From NCBI GenBank assembly GCA_030407005.1, contig JAUDYN010000002.1, positions 2,294,001-2,358,000 on the forward strand: 64,000 bases of DNA, in the 5' to 3' direction. The stretch comes from Desarmillaria ectypa (Eukaryota; Basidiomycota; Agaricomycetes; Agaricales; Physalacriaceae). A model generated the notes under the pieces. The model saw only the letters and a program-made list of their open reading frames with translations, was not told the origin of the DNA and did no database searches. Numbering within the stretch: position 1 is the first letter of the stretch; each line of letters starts with the position of its first letter. Below are positions 53,496 through 64,000 of the stretch, piece by piece. Both the position numbers and the translations under genes were made by a program.

Positions 53496-56400
53496 ATGTC
53501 CAATTTACTCGCTATTCCTTTCAAAAAATCATATAACCTTGATCTCAAAGAACCTGTGCGTCGCTATCTACAGGATCATACCTCGGCCCATCCGGACTCC
53601 TTCAAAGTTGATATCAATCGTTGGCAAGAGCTCCGAAGAGACGGCGTCGGGGGAACAGTGCACAAGGATGGCACGGATAAGATGAACAAGTGCGCCATTT
53701 GCCGCATTTCTGTACCCTTATTGACCGCTACGAACAGCTATCATGCTCAACTCTTGTCGATACTGACCAAATTACCCTCCGATGTGGGTGCGATCATTCC
53801 AGCCTCGAACCCGACTAACAGTCTATCTTTCGCAGATTGGACTGGATATTTCCTATGCTCCCATTTTCTCCCCAAACGCAATTCCGGTCACTCTACGCAG
53901 CCTCGGCTTTGAACGCGCTGCTGTATTATTCAACCTAGCTGCTCTCTATTCACAACTTGCCGGCAATGAGGATCGTTCGCACATGGAGGGAATTAAGCGC
54001 GCCATCTCTTGCTATCAAGTCAGTAGCGCGATGTTGTTGGGGTATAGGATGTGATTGACCTAGGCACAAAAGAATGCAGCAGGAACGCTATCCTACTTGA
54101 GATCATCAGGCCTCACAGAACTCAATGTTTCTTCTCAAGAGGACGACATCCCCTTTGATCTCGACAAATCATGCGTTCATAGCTTAGAATCGCTCATGCT
54201 CGCCCAAGCACAGGAATGTTTCTGGCAAAAGGCTAAAATCGGTGAGCAGCAATGATACTGGGTTGCTCGATGCGTAATAATCTAGTCTTCCACCGTAAGA
54301 TGGATTCAAGAACGCTTTGGTTGCTAAACTAGCGGCTAATGTATGTGACTTTCGTGTCAGCCGAGTATCGCGTGCTCACTCTTTCTCCAGACCTCTGCTC
54401 TTTATAAATTATCCATCTCCGCTATTCGAGGTGCCTCTCCTCCCGTTAAATCATTATTCCCTTCGGTACTCCTATCCCTTCCGATGTGGAAAGAGTAGTG
54501 TTAACGATATACAGGACTGGGTGGCCCATATCGAAGCCAAACAACACCATTTTGAGGCAGTTGCACAATTCAGGAAGAGCATGGAAGAGCTGGAGAATAG
54601 TAGGTATGCAGTTCTGTCACAATCAAATGCGAAATCTTAGTCACGGCATCTCAGTTACGGCGTCGAAATATCTCGTCTCCAAGAAGCACAAAATGAGGCG
54701 AAGAAGGCTCATGATGTAGTCCGCCGCGGGAAAGTTTCGCAGGCCGTGGTGCAGGATATACAGGTAAGGAGGTTTCTTGATGCCTTGATGGAACGTCTAC
54801 CTCTACATTTTTCTTAGTCCCTTGTTGATGCTGTGAAAACTGCCCTCGCTCGCGCTGAGCGCGACAACGATCTCATATATCACCAGGATATACCAGCAGT
54901 ATCTGCGCTCCCTCCTATACCCCATGCAGCTATTGCAGAAGTAACTATACCCGCAGGACTGTCGAATCCCTCGAAAGGAACTCACATGATCTTCGGAGAA
55001 CTGCTCGGTTGGGGCGCCCAGGAAGCCATCAGTAAGACTGCGGCGTATGAATGGATGGTCTTCTCGCTGAAACTTTGTAGACATTTACAATGACAGGAAA
55101 AAGAATCTCTTGCAGGACCAAATTGTGGAACCTGCACGAGAACTGAAAGACAAAGCGGACGAGTAAGTTACCAGATCTCCTGTTTGTTCGTTTTATGATG
55201 TTGTTTTCAGGATGTTGACATCCCACAATCTACCTGCTTCTATAGAAGCACTTGAGCGACCTGTTGGATTGCCTCCAAGCCTCTTAAAGAAGGCCCAAGA
55301 AGTACGCCTCGAAAATGGTCCGATGAAGATTGAATCGTGGTTTGAAGACTTGCAAAGGCAGGCCCGACACGACTTTAATATCCTAGAAGAGGTGGCGTTA
55401 TTCCTGTTGGCTATCATTGAAGAAGTCCTAACACGAAGTTAGGCGATGGATATTTTGGACACAGAAGCTTCCGAGGATGAAGTTGCTCGCAAAGAACTCC
55501 CTCTGATTCGGCCGCCTTCATACGAAGCCAACATCGAGCTGATTGAGAAGGAAAAGCGGTATCGTGCTATTCTTGATCAAGCCAAAGCCAGCGACGACAC
55601 TGTCAGACGCAAGTGGGATGAATGGGAAAACAACATCACAGATTTGACGCTGGATGAGGTGCGTGGACATCGCACGTTCGAGCTATAAGACGTTCTGAGA
55701 TGTCTTGTGTGGTAGTCGGAACTAGAGGCTATGGTACCTTCTTCCACGGCGTCTAGTAGGAAAACTCCAGAGTCAACCATTACTTCAAGATATGCTCGGC
55801 ATCTCCGAGTATTGCTTGAGTCGCTTGATACACTTCATGCCGATCGAGATCAGTATGTTCGGCGCGCAGAAGCCCTGGCCGAAGCCGACGATCTATATCC
55901 GAAGATACTGAAGGCCGCTTCCGGAATCGAACGTCTGACTAAGGTCCAACCGGCGACGTTCGAGGATGTTCTGGACGAGGAGCTAGCAAAATATGATAAA
56001 TTCTGCGAATACATCAAAGAAAGTGAGCAGAAACAAGAGGATATTCTTGCATCTATAGAGGTACGAAGCATGGTTTTCTTTATGGCATCATCGCACAAGA
56101 ATATTCCAGGCGGATAACGAGAAGTTCCTCAAATCCCGTAAGGACGATCCATCAGTGAAGGAGCGTGAACACGCCCTTCAGTCGCTAGATTTGTCATATC
56201 ACAAGTATCGGGAGATTACAAACAACTTGCAGGAGGGTATCAAAGTAAGCCATCTTATATATGCCATAATGGGGAGACAATAATGTCATATACAGTTCTA
56301 CAACGACTTGTCTGGGTTGCTTCTGCAGTTTAAGGACTCGTGCAAGATTTGGTGTAATCACCGACAGCAAGAGATTCAGTAAGTAACTAATGTACGGCGC

Positions 56401-56711
56401 TCATGTAGACGGTCACTGACGCATGCACCAGTGCACTTTCACAATCATTAGGATCTATGTCTCTCCGAGAAAACGATGACGCCGAAGATCTCTCGGAAGA
56501 GGATATCAAAGACCAGCCAGAGGTAGTAGAAGAGCCATCTGCAGCTAGTCTTCTTGATCCTCCCAGCGACCCTCCGCAGAATGCTCAACTCAAGAAAGTG
56601 TTCGGAAAAGTCTCCTCTGGACTACCACCTCTGAATTCTAGTGAGTGGGGCTTCGAGGAGATAAAGCTGCCTCCGGGACCAAGCAAGAAGAAGTCGAAGA
56701 TGAAAGCTTAG
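53496..56711 (+). CDS. RIM20: BRO1-domain protein PalA/Rim20 (alkaline pH signalling)
   Basis: Scaffold that links ESCRT-III (Snf7) to processing of the Rim101/PacC transcription factor under alkaline pH. Sixteen exons give 813 residues: 53496-53689, 53738-53783, 53836-54018, 54073-54241, 54300-54340, 54391-54465, 54515-54603, 54655-54763, 54818-55031, 55081-55162, 55211-55391, 55443-55658, 55716-56060, 56110-56244, 56296-56378, 56432-56711. The BRO1 domain starts MSNLLAIPFKKSYNLDLKEP and holds GLDISYAPIFSP, ERAAVLFNLAALYSQLA, SLESLMLAQAQECFWQKAKI and MIFGELLGWGAQEAI. A helical V-domain follows (from about 400) with RPPSYEANIELIEKEKRYRA and VLDEELAKYDKFCEYIKESE. The tail is acidic, then basic. 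Intron 53690-53737 (48 nt) is stop-free; removal restores NYHAQLLSIL. Intron 54019-54072 has tandem acceptors differing by nine bases. Bro1/ALIX is the alternative name; the N-terminus fits PalA better. Confidence 0.88.
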
Positions 56712-58197
56712 TTGTAGTATGTGAGCTCTAATTCATATATATCCTAGTTGGATCTCGACCCAATATGTATCTCTAGAATATCTTCAGCAAATCTAATTAG
56801 TACACCTGCCAGATGCAAGGGCTTGCTTTAGGCTGGAATGAATATTATCGTCTTCTCACTTATTGGCTCATTTCGAGTCGATTCTTTGAATCATATCCAA
56901 CTGCATTGTTTTAGACATAGTAATATCCTCTTCCGTGATTGTCCGTCCTTTATGGACAAGGCATTGGCTTTTGAACTCGGTTCTTGGGGGGTGCTAGCGT
57001 TTAGAGTCATTGTGTCTCCTTGTGAAAGTCCTACTGTGCATCCCGTATCTCTCTTGCTTGCTTCACTTATTGGACAGACAATGTGGAAGATGTTTGGAAG
57101 ACGCCTCCCTCACTCTGGCTGATTATTATCATGCCGCCGCAGATAGGACTTGGGGTCTACTAACTATTCTTTCCCCTTTTGCCAAATTACACACCGTTGC
57201 TACGGCCAGGGAAGGACGAGACTCGCTCTGGATTAGTCTTTCTTTTTTCTTTTACGAAAGAAAGGGCGGGGAATCCGGAACTTAACGGGCTTTGTTCATA
57301 GTTGCGTTGCAGGTATCCAGACGCGTTCTACGTGGATAAAGTGGCCCCAGAAGAGTAGCGAGCGCAGCTGAGAACGGGCACCAGCTGTCACTGGAGTGCC
57401 AGCTACTGGAAACTGCTTTCGTTTCTGACGATAACAGTCATATAAGCGACACGGAATAGTTTAGGTGATCTTGTTATGTTTCCCGCAAAAGCGCCTGAGC
57501 CGCAAGCGAGACAGCATCGGAGGTGAACCCGCTAGAAACTCAGGGAGAGTCGGTTACGATTAAGAAGAGCCCGACCACGGTGACAGCCGTTGGAAGCATT
57601 CATATTCAAGATGACGGTCAAATTAATGTACGGAGAAATGACATCGACAGCGCTGCGTCGGAGAGTGCACCAATGGAGTTGGCAGTGGAGTTAAATGACC
57701 GGTGTCATTTATTACTGCGCGGCGCCCCTACAGACGGGAGCGGTACTGATGGAACATAGTTTCCTGTTGATGGTGACAGGTTTCGCGGGGCCGGTGACGG
57801 TGCCGGTCAATATTGGGCTGTGAACTGGAGGTCCAGACTAAGCCTCATGGTTACCGTTACACTTCGTACGCTCCTTGAAAGTCGGAGACAGTTGAAACGC
57901 GAACGGTGACACACTAGAAAGTTCTTTGCTGCAATGGGAATGGTGGAGGTCGACTCCCGAACGATACCCACTTAGTCCCGATGTTTGTCGAGAAGACCTC
58001 GGCGGGCGATACTCATCAATACTATGAACCTGATCTTGACAGCCATGGGAATGTTGTATCTTCGTGTGAAGTGAACAGTAAGTAATTTATCCCAAATGCA
58101 TCAATATTCAATACATTTTTTGGTCCTAAAGCGAATCGCTTCTTTAGTACCATAGCACGCTGAAGAACGAAGTTGTTACTTACGTATAGTCAAACTT
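56712..58197. other. 1.5 kb convergent region without a supported gene
   Basis: It lies between the 3' ends of RIM20 and the SET gene, longer than needed for two 3' ends. Short ORFs only; the stretch 57523-57759 is open but lacks an ATG. No tRNA-like fold or repeat recognised. Confidence 0.4.
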
Positions 58198-59687
58198 TCA
58201 AAACTGTATTCCACTCAAGATACTCTTAGATATTTCTTGACTAACGAGAATCTCCTCTAGCCAGAGCGTCTCAATGCTCGTAAACGCATCGACTGCCCAA
58301 CCAGAAGCAGACTTCCGTGCGTCCTTGATAGCAGCTATACGTATCTCTCCTCTTTGCACCACTTGGCCGCATATCTCGACGATCGTTCGTCGGACATTCT
58401 GCTCATTCTCTTTCGAGATGGTGTCTCGGTGTCCTAGCAAAGTGTCTTTCCAGGGCTTCAGCAGCTCTTCAGAATATCCATCCCACGCTAAGTGATATAA
58501 CCGCAATGCAATGAGCAGACGAAAAGAAGGATATGCAGATCCTCTCGATAGGTGCAAAGTCCAATTTCTGTACATGTGGTCAATTAGTTGGTGCCTGTAA
58601 GGGGTGAGAGATAAACCCACCCCCAGTAATTCTCTCGGTCTAGAAGTTCCTGAAGGTAGCTTGCATTGTTCGTGAAGAGAGGCTCTACAAATTCAAAGAT
58701 GTCGACCTCTCCATCGACTTCTCCGCAAGACAATGCTTCCGAAGATATAGGAAGGACAAAACCATATTCGACAAAGAGCGTTTGATTAGAATGTGCGCCA
58801 TATTTTAGGAATATTTCTTCATCGGTGTCCAAGTGCTTGTCGGCGGGAGATATAAACACCATGTCCTCCCCGAACCGCTGACGCGGTGGTACATTCAATT
58901 TGTCGGCATTCGAAGGACGCGGGGATATGTGAGGGAGATAAGCACTATGGTTGGCAAAGTCCAAGACAGGGCACATAGTGAAATTGTCAAGATCAGACTG
59001 CTCTGCCCTCAGACGTTGGTAGATGCATCTCGTATTGACTTTACTTTGGGAAATCAGTTCAACCTAAGAGCGTGATACAGACTGTACGGATCTCACCATT
59101 CAACCACGCCCACAAGTAATCTGTGTGGCTTATGCCTTCCTAAGAGTCGTCAGAAAACGCAACATAAATCTATTTTATGCAGACCATTTGTTGAGAGACC
59201 TTGCGAAAGTCTGAGCGGAATCGTTGTAGCATCTTGTCCAAAGCTCTCATTGCACTCAGAGTAACAAACGGTAGAATTTGAGTATTTTCTTCGGCTACCC
59301 ATGTTAAAGGATGGAAGGAAAAGTCCGGAGGTAAGACAGAGATGTAAGGCCCAAAGTGCGGGTCCCTGGAGGGATTTCCACGGTGCATGGCCAAATGCAG
59401 AGACACCATCTGCACGGCATCCAATTTTTTGGATGGATACAAGGGTGAAAGTGTCCTTATGTTCATCATAGCAGTAGCAGGAACTCGAAAGAGTACTTCA
59501 GATGGAGAGAAAGGTCGCAAGACAAATAGGCCGCATCCTGATGATATCTGAACAGCTTTACTTTTGATAGAAAAGGTCAAAACAAACCACCGATGCTCTT
59601 CCGCCTTTCTACTGGTAGTTTATCCTTGCATATATCCATCCCTTTTTCGCTTAGCCATTGCAGCAGTCGATCCCATTCCAAGTCCAT
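58198..59687 (-). CDS. SET-domain lysine (or histidine) methyltransferase of the SETD3/SETD4/RKM group
   Basis: Predicted S-adenosylmethionine-dependent methyltransferase for a non-histone protein. Five exons (59588-59687, 59185-59537, 59097-59139, 58621-59038, 58198-58567, minus strand) give 427 residues. The split SET domain begins KSIGGCGLFVLRPFSPSEVL and continues through WVAEENTQILPFVTLSAM. It holds the signature PVLDFANHS (AdoMet-binding NH) and EEIFLKYGAHSNQTLFVEYG with the catalytic Tyr. The C-terminal part (SAYPSFRLLIALRLYHL, then LLGHRDTISKENEQNVRRTI) corresponds to the Rubisco-LSMT substrate-binding domain of the family. Substrate cannot be told; in yeasts relatives methylate ribosomal proteins or EF1A. 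Divergent from the SDR gene with 184 bases between starts. Confidence 0.9.
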
Positions 59688-59871
59688 CGATGAAGTGAGG
59701 GAAAAAGAAAAGTGTCGACAACATACATCGGATCGACGAACCGGGAAATCGCGTCGGATTTTTCGGAGGGATATCCGATTGCATTCCCGCGGCTGTCTTG
59801 GATCATTCTGAGCAAAGTTCTGTCGACTACTACCTTCACCCCGACCAAGCAACGCTCTCTACAACACCACC
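59688..59871. promoter_or_regulatory. 184-bp bidirectional promoter SET methyltransferase / SDR
   Basis: Divergent start codons 184 bases apart. A CT/AC-rich run precedes the SDR ATG. No TATA box evident. Confidence 0.5.
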
Positions 59872-60992
59872 ATGTCTGTATTCAATGCCTCTCGCCTGCT
59901 TGGAAAGACCGTAATTGTTACTGGTGCCAGTTCAGGGATTGGAGCGGTAGCATTTCCTTATCAAACCTGAGGTTATCGGACTGATTATCTTTCCCTCTAG
60001 GCCACCGCGGTGCTGTTTGCCAAGGTATGTAAAATCGAGAAATTTCGAATCGGTACTGATTCTGCCTCTGTCAGGGAGGCTCGAATGTCATTTTAATTGC
60101 CCGTCGTGCAGACGCGCTCAAGAAGGTGGCGGATGCATGTGCTGCTGCTCACAAAGAATCCGGTCTCCAGCAGGGAGGAAAATTTGCCTCCGTCCAGCTG
60201 GACGTCTCGGATAAGGCGCAGGTTGCGACACTCTGGGATAAAGTTCCTCAGGATCTCCGCAATGTCGATATCTTAGGTAAAGTCCCGTCATCTAATTTCT
60301 GTCCTTCCGGACGCTCACAAGGGACGGTAGTGAACAATGCCGGTTTCGTCTTGGGGGTCGAGCACGTTGGAGACATCAGACCCGAGGACGTGGAAAGCAT
60401 GTTTTCTACCAATGTCTTTGGGCTCATTTCCGTGACACAGTTGCTCATCAAAGGTGCTATTGTCCTATGCTCTAAACATTTTTGACTAATGAAACCCAGA
60501 TTTCAAAGCCAAGAAAGCAGGACATGTCATCAACCTCGGATCCATTGCTGGACTTGAACCGTACGCAGGAGGAAGTATTTACACTGCTACAAAACACGCT
60601 GTCCGTGCCTTTACCGGATCGATGAGGAGGGAGCTGGTCAATACTCCTATCCGAGTGACTGAAATTCAGCCAGGTATATATGCATGTCTTATTTTGTTTA
60701 ATTTTCCCGAAGTAACTGTGTCGTAGGAATGGTGGAGACTGAATTCTCCATTGTACGGTACAGGGGCGACACAACCGCTGCTGGAAAAGTGTATGAAGGC
60801 CTGGAACCTTGTAAGCTCATATATCCTATTTGTCGTTCCTCCTGCATTCTCACATACCCAGTGACGGCTGCCGACATTGCGGAAGAAATCGTTTGGGCAG
60901 CTGCTCGTCCCCCACACGTCAACATTGCTGAAATGCTTGTGTTCCCCGTCAACCAGGCAAGCGCCACAATCAACTACCGGGGACCGAAATGA
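59872..60992 (+). CDS. Short-chain dehydrogenase, YMR226C-like NADP-dependent 3-hydroxy acid / serine 3-dehydrogenase
   Basis: Oxidises beta-hydroxy acids such as L-allo-threonine or serine in the yeast homologue; cytosolic. Seven exons (59872-59946, 60001-60024, 60075-60276, 60331-60453, 60500-60673, 60727-60810, 60862-60992) give 270 residues, matching the 267 of the yeast protein. Cofactor motif TGASSGIGAATAVLFA, an Arg pair after the second strand (LIARRADALKKVAD; favours NADP), VNNAGFVLGVEHV, and the catalytic Ser-Tyr-Lys in LGSIAGLEPYAGGSIYTATK. The family tail PPHVNIAEMLVFPVNQA is present. Exon 2 is only 24 nt. Confidence 0.94.
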
Positions 60993-61140
60993 ACTCGAGG
61001 TCGAGCATGTAAGGTGAAAGTAGAAGTCCGACACATGTAACTATTGTCGTATACTTTCGTTGTGAAGGGTAGCAACACAGCAATAAGATATATAAGCACC
61101 GACAGATTCCGGTCAAGCAAGACATTCCATGCACAGATAG
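60993..61140. other. Convergent intergenic region
   Basis: 148 bases between two converging stop codons; 3' untranslated regions must nearly overlap. Confidence 0.5.
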
Positions 61141-64000
61141 TCATGATTTATTCCTCTTGGATCTTGAGCGGGTACTTCTGACAACCGTCGGCTCTGTCTC
61201 CTGTGGGAAATCACTATCATAAACGAACTTTTGAACAACAATATTCTCCGGAATGAGGTCTTTCAATGGCGAAGAAGCATTCGGCAAATTACCCAACGTG
61301 TCCAAGGGTATCGTCTGTGTGGACAAAGGTCAGTAATGCATATCAGCGCGACAACATTTACCTTCGCCGTAGGAGCCAAGCAACTCTTTTTGATGTCGTT
61401 CTCTTTCGGTGGGTTGATCTTTTGCAGCTTGAGCTCATCTACAAATACCGCGGTAGAAAGTCCCCGGTCCCACTTGACGTGCTTTTTTTCTCTCACATCT
61501 GCTTCGTCAGCTAATTGCGCCTTCGTCGGTGGATGTCGAATAGGAGTCTCATAGTCTTCTTCTTCCCCTGGCCCTCGTCGATGTCTCCCAACCCGCACCG
61601 GGCTGCTATCAAGCTGATCCCAATCATCATCATCATCATCATCATCTTCTTCTTCTTCTTCTTCTTCTTCTTCCACTGCACTCAGGTTCTCCTCTCCGAC
61701 CTCCTTGTTCTCCCCATTCAACCTCCTGGCCCGCCTCTCAGCGCGCTCTCTCCTCAGCGTTCCTTTTTTATCCACCTCCTTCTGCGACACAGTTCGTGCC
61801 TTCATAATAGGACTCTCCGGTCGCGCCCCTTGCTTTCGTATTATCTCAGTCTCCAGCGTGGCAGCAAGGTATACCTGGTTCTTCACTGTATTTGACGACG
61901 TCAATTGACGTAGAGCTATCGATGTCATACCGGCGAACATGGGATCCTCAGCTCGAGGTTTACGCGAGCGAGGGCGCGGTGGAGGTACGTCAGAAGGACG
62001 ACTGAATATGACAGTGCCAGGATGGATAGACTTTCGCACTCTGGTGGTCCGGCGAACGCCCGGCAACGGTGGTTCTGGAGCTGGAGGAGCCACAGGTGAG
62101 GTGTCTGCGAGTGTGCCACTTTCTGACGAGGACCCTGCTTTGGGAGATGTCAGTGTATCAGTGGGTGCGGAGTCCTCAAGGGGTAGAGTGCCTTCAGCGG
62201 GAGCACTCAGCTGCTGTACACTTTCAATGTTCCGTGGAGATGGGAATGCCGGCGCTGGTTCCGTTGGGGTTGATTTGCTCGTGACCGGACGACTGTCGTT
62301 CTCTGCCACCAAATGTAACTTGAAGGTCCTTTGAGAAGGATTCCTGGTTGGACTAGACGGTTTTATACGAGGAGGAACCTGTCGTATAGCTGTGGAAACA
62401 GGTCTAGAAGGAGAAGGCAGAGGATCAGGTCCACGTTTACGCTTCAGATTAGTCGTTGCTGGCAGAGAAAGCCCTAATCCTAAAGTTGAACCTTTCAAAG
62501 CAGGCTAGAAAGATACAAACTAAGTATGAAGATGCATCGACCTCGACCTCTAGACTTACAGAAGGATCGGCTCTTCGCAAACCAGTTGTTCTAGAGGACT
62601 TCGCAGCCTGAGATTCCGCGCCTCTGCCGGTCGAAGCAGCTCCTGGCCTTGCATACGGTTTCTTTCTCGGAATTTTACTTGTACTGACGCTGGGCTGCCT
62701 CAAGTTAGACTTGAATGTCTGCGACTGGGGTATTACGAGTGACGTCGACACTGTGGGTTCATTAACAGATTCACCATCGGTTGTTGTAGTCGTCTGCGTA
62801 GAAGGGAATGGATCTGCAGCGGCAGTTTCTTCAGGAATGGAAGAAGGTAGCTGTGGTCGACTCGCCGATATTGGGAATGGCAACTTTCGTGGTAGCCCAA
62901 GTTTCGTAGACGTAGACGAACTCGGATGACTAGTAGGCTCAGCAGACCCACTTCTCTGCTTTCCCTTTAGGAAAGTCGCGGTCGGTCGTGTGACCGCTTG
63001 TGGCTCTACTGACCTACTTCGCTCAGGCGACTTCCCCCCAAGCCTGACCCCACCCCACTTACTTGCCCTCATCGGGGACTCGGGGGCCGTTAGAGGAACT
63101 CTGCGTGGAGGACTGTCTGATGGTGGTATATTAAAGAGGCACCCGGATTTATCTGTTCGAGGAATGGAAAAAATAGCAGCTCTCTGGGGAGACAACTGTC
63201 CTTGTGCGACCGCTTGTTCTAGAGGTATTCGCCGAGCGGGTGTTCTATTCGGATCGTCCAAGGGAAGACGAAATTGTGGCCTTTCGGGGGATAAAAGCTG
63301 AGCTTGCCGCTTTGGACTTGGAAAACGAATGGGACCATTTGAACTAACAGGTAAGATAGCGGCCGAGGGTAAACCCAAAGGCTGAGGTGTAGAAGTTATC
63401 GTATTTGCGTCCCCTGGCGATGGACGGAGAACAGACGGTAATTGTCCGAGGAGGTTAGTAGAACTCGGCGACAATGATGCCAGCTGTCGCCTGGAAATAC
63501 CAGGAACATCACCCGCCCTCCTGCGTGTCGGAGACCCGTCCCGCCGTCTATCTGGTCTGGTACGTGGCGTCCTCGGTACCGCGCCTTCTTCGCTCTTCTC
63601 AGACAACTCGACCTCCCTAGGAAATGATTTCTCCCTTCCTTTCCCCTTGTCTTCGGTTTTTGCCACAGCTTCATTGTGATTAGGCAAAGGTGAGGCAGGT
63701 CGTTTTTCCCTGACCGGGGAAAGTACAGTAGTTAGCAAACTTCGGCGAGGTCGACCAGAGCGTCGCATGGGGGTTTGGGAATTATCCACAGTCTCCTGAA
63801 CTGCAGTGCTGGTCGATGCAATCGGAACAGCGGGATTCTCATCTGTAGGAATCAATGCATCTGCCACGTCCCGTTCCTCGCTGGTGTTGCTGAACGTTTC
63901 TTGGTCTAGATCAGCGTTGGCCGACTCCACGTTACGAAGTGGAGATGGAGCTATCGCGGCCCCTTGCCCTTCGGAGAACAAAGAAATGGCGGGCGAACTG
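61141..64000 (-). CDS. Large Ser/Pro-rich disordered nuclear-type protein, 5' end beyond the window
   Basis: I do not recognise the family. Three exons are visible (62560-64000 open to the edge, 61362-62504, 61141-61314, minus strand), about 919 residues so far. The sequence is rich in Ser-Pro and Thr-Pro sites (SPVREKRPASPLP, RFPSPKRQAQLLSPE), with basic clusters (NLKRKRG) and few hydrophobic runs. This fits a cyclin-dependent-kinase-regulated nuclear protein. Near the C-terminus a helical basic block (RRERAERRARRLNGENKEVG) precedes an acidic tract of about 20 Glu/Asp encoded by a microsatellite. Then comes a short better-conserved-looking piece (REKKHVKWDRGLSTAVFVDE). It could belong to a mitotic or replication regulator, but no domain supports a call. 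Confidence 0.7.
61625..61675 (+). repeat. Trinucleotide microsatellite (CAT)n(CTT)n inside a coding exon
   Basis: A run of CAT then CTT triplets, read on the minus strand as about eight Asp codons after about ten Glu codons. Seen directly; the repeat is in frame, so length changes alter only the acidic tract. Confidence 0.85.

Noticed and set aside
57523..57759. 78-codon open stretch between RIM20 and the SET gene
   Set aside because: No ATG, no domain, no splice-joined extension.
1..64000. Search by eye for tRNA genes, rRNA, long terminal repeats, transposase motifs, biosynthetic cluster signatures and CRISPR arrays
   Set aside because: None recognised; a tRNA or repeat scan by software would be needed to exclude short or degenerate ones.

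Overview
This window is eukaryotic nuclear DNA from a filamentous fungus, most likely a basidiomycete of the Agaricomycetes. Almost every gene is cut by many short (about 45-60 nt) GT-AG introns. The conserved proteins have a fungal core repertoire: an HeH/MSC inner nuclear membrane protein, a TEA-domain factor, RIM20/PalA and MRP21. At least one gene family (37852-39557) reads like a basidiomycete-specific family. There are no operons, rRNA, CRISPR arrays or intact transposons that I can see. Exon models below were built by hand from splice signals, reading-frame phase and family conservation. All coordinates come from the sequence alone, with no database search.

Layout. 1-4.2 kb: 3' part of a small secreted-type protein gene (-), a Mso1-like exocytosis gene (-), then about 2 kb without a recognisable gene. 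4.2-13.9 kb: sulfide:quinone oxidoreductase (+), SRC1/Heh inner nuclear membrane protein (+), ESCRT-I VPS23 (-) and a TEA/ATTS transcription factor (+). 14.2-27.3 kb: NOC3 (-), a 2188-residue XMAP215/Dis1 TOG protein (+) and glycerol-3-phosphate acyltransferase (+). 28.7-37.5 kb: methionine aminopeptidase 1 (-), an unrecognised intronless ORF (-), eIF2B alpha/GCN3 (+) and a transcriptional cyclin (+). 37.8-44.9 kb: an unnamed 426-residue family (-), MRP21 (-), the RWD protein GIR2 (+) and an alpha/beta hydrolase (-). 46.1-64 kb: a CCCH zinc-finger protein (+), an F-box protein (-), a UPF0658 Golgi membrane protein (-), RIM20 (+), a SET-domain methyltransferase (-), an SDR dehydrogenase (+) and the 3' part of a Ser/Pro-rich protein gene running off the right edge (-).

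The genes are mostly unrelated housekeeping functions: translation (MAP1, GCN3, GIR2, MRP21), ribosome and nuclear biogenesis (NOC3, SRC1), microtubules, endosome/ESCRT (VPS23, RIM20), lipid synthesis (GPAT) and sulfide oxidation. They are arranged in tight divergent and convergent pairs. The most notable feature is the splicing architecture. Micro-exons of 2, 3, 9, 11 and 17 nt, three GC-AG introns, and several stop-free introns of length 3n sit in ordinary housekeeping genes. The 2-nt exon in MAP1 is the strongest case because it restores a conserved tryptophan.
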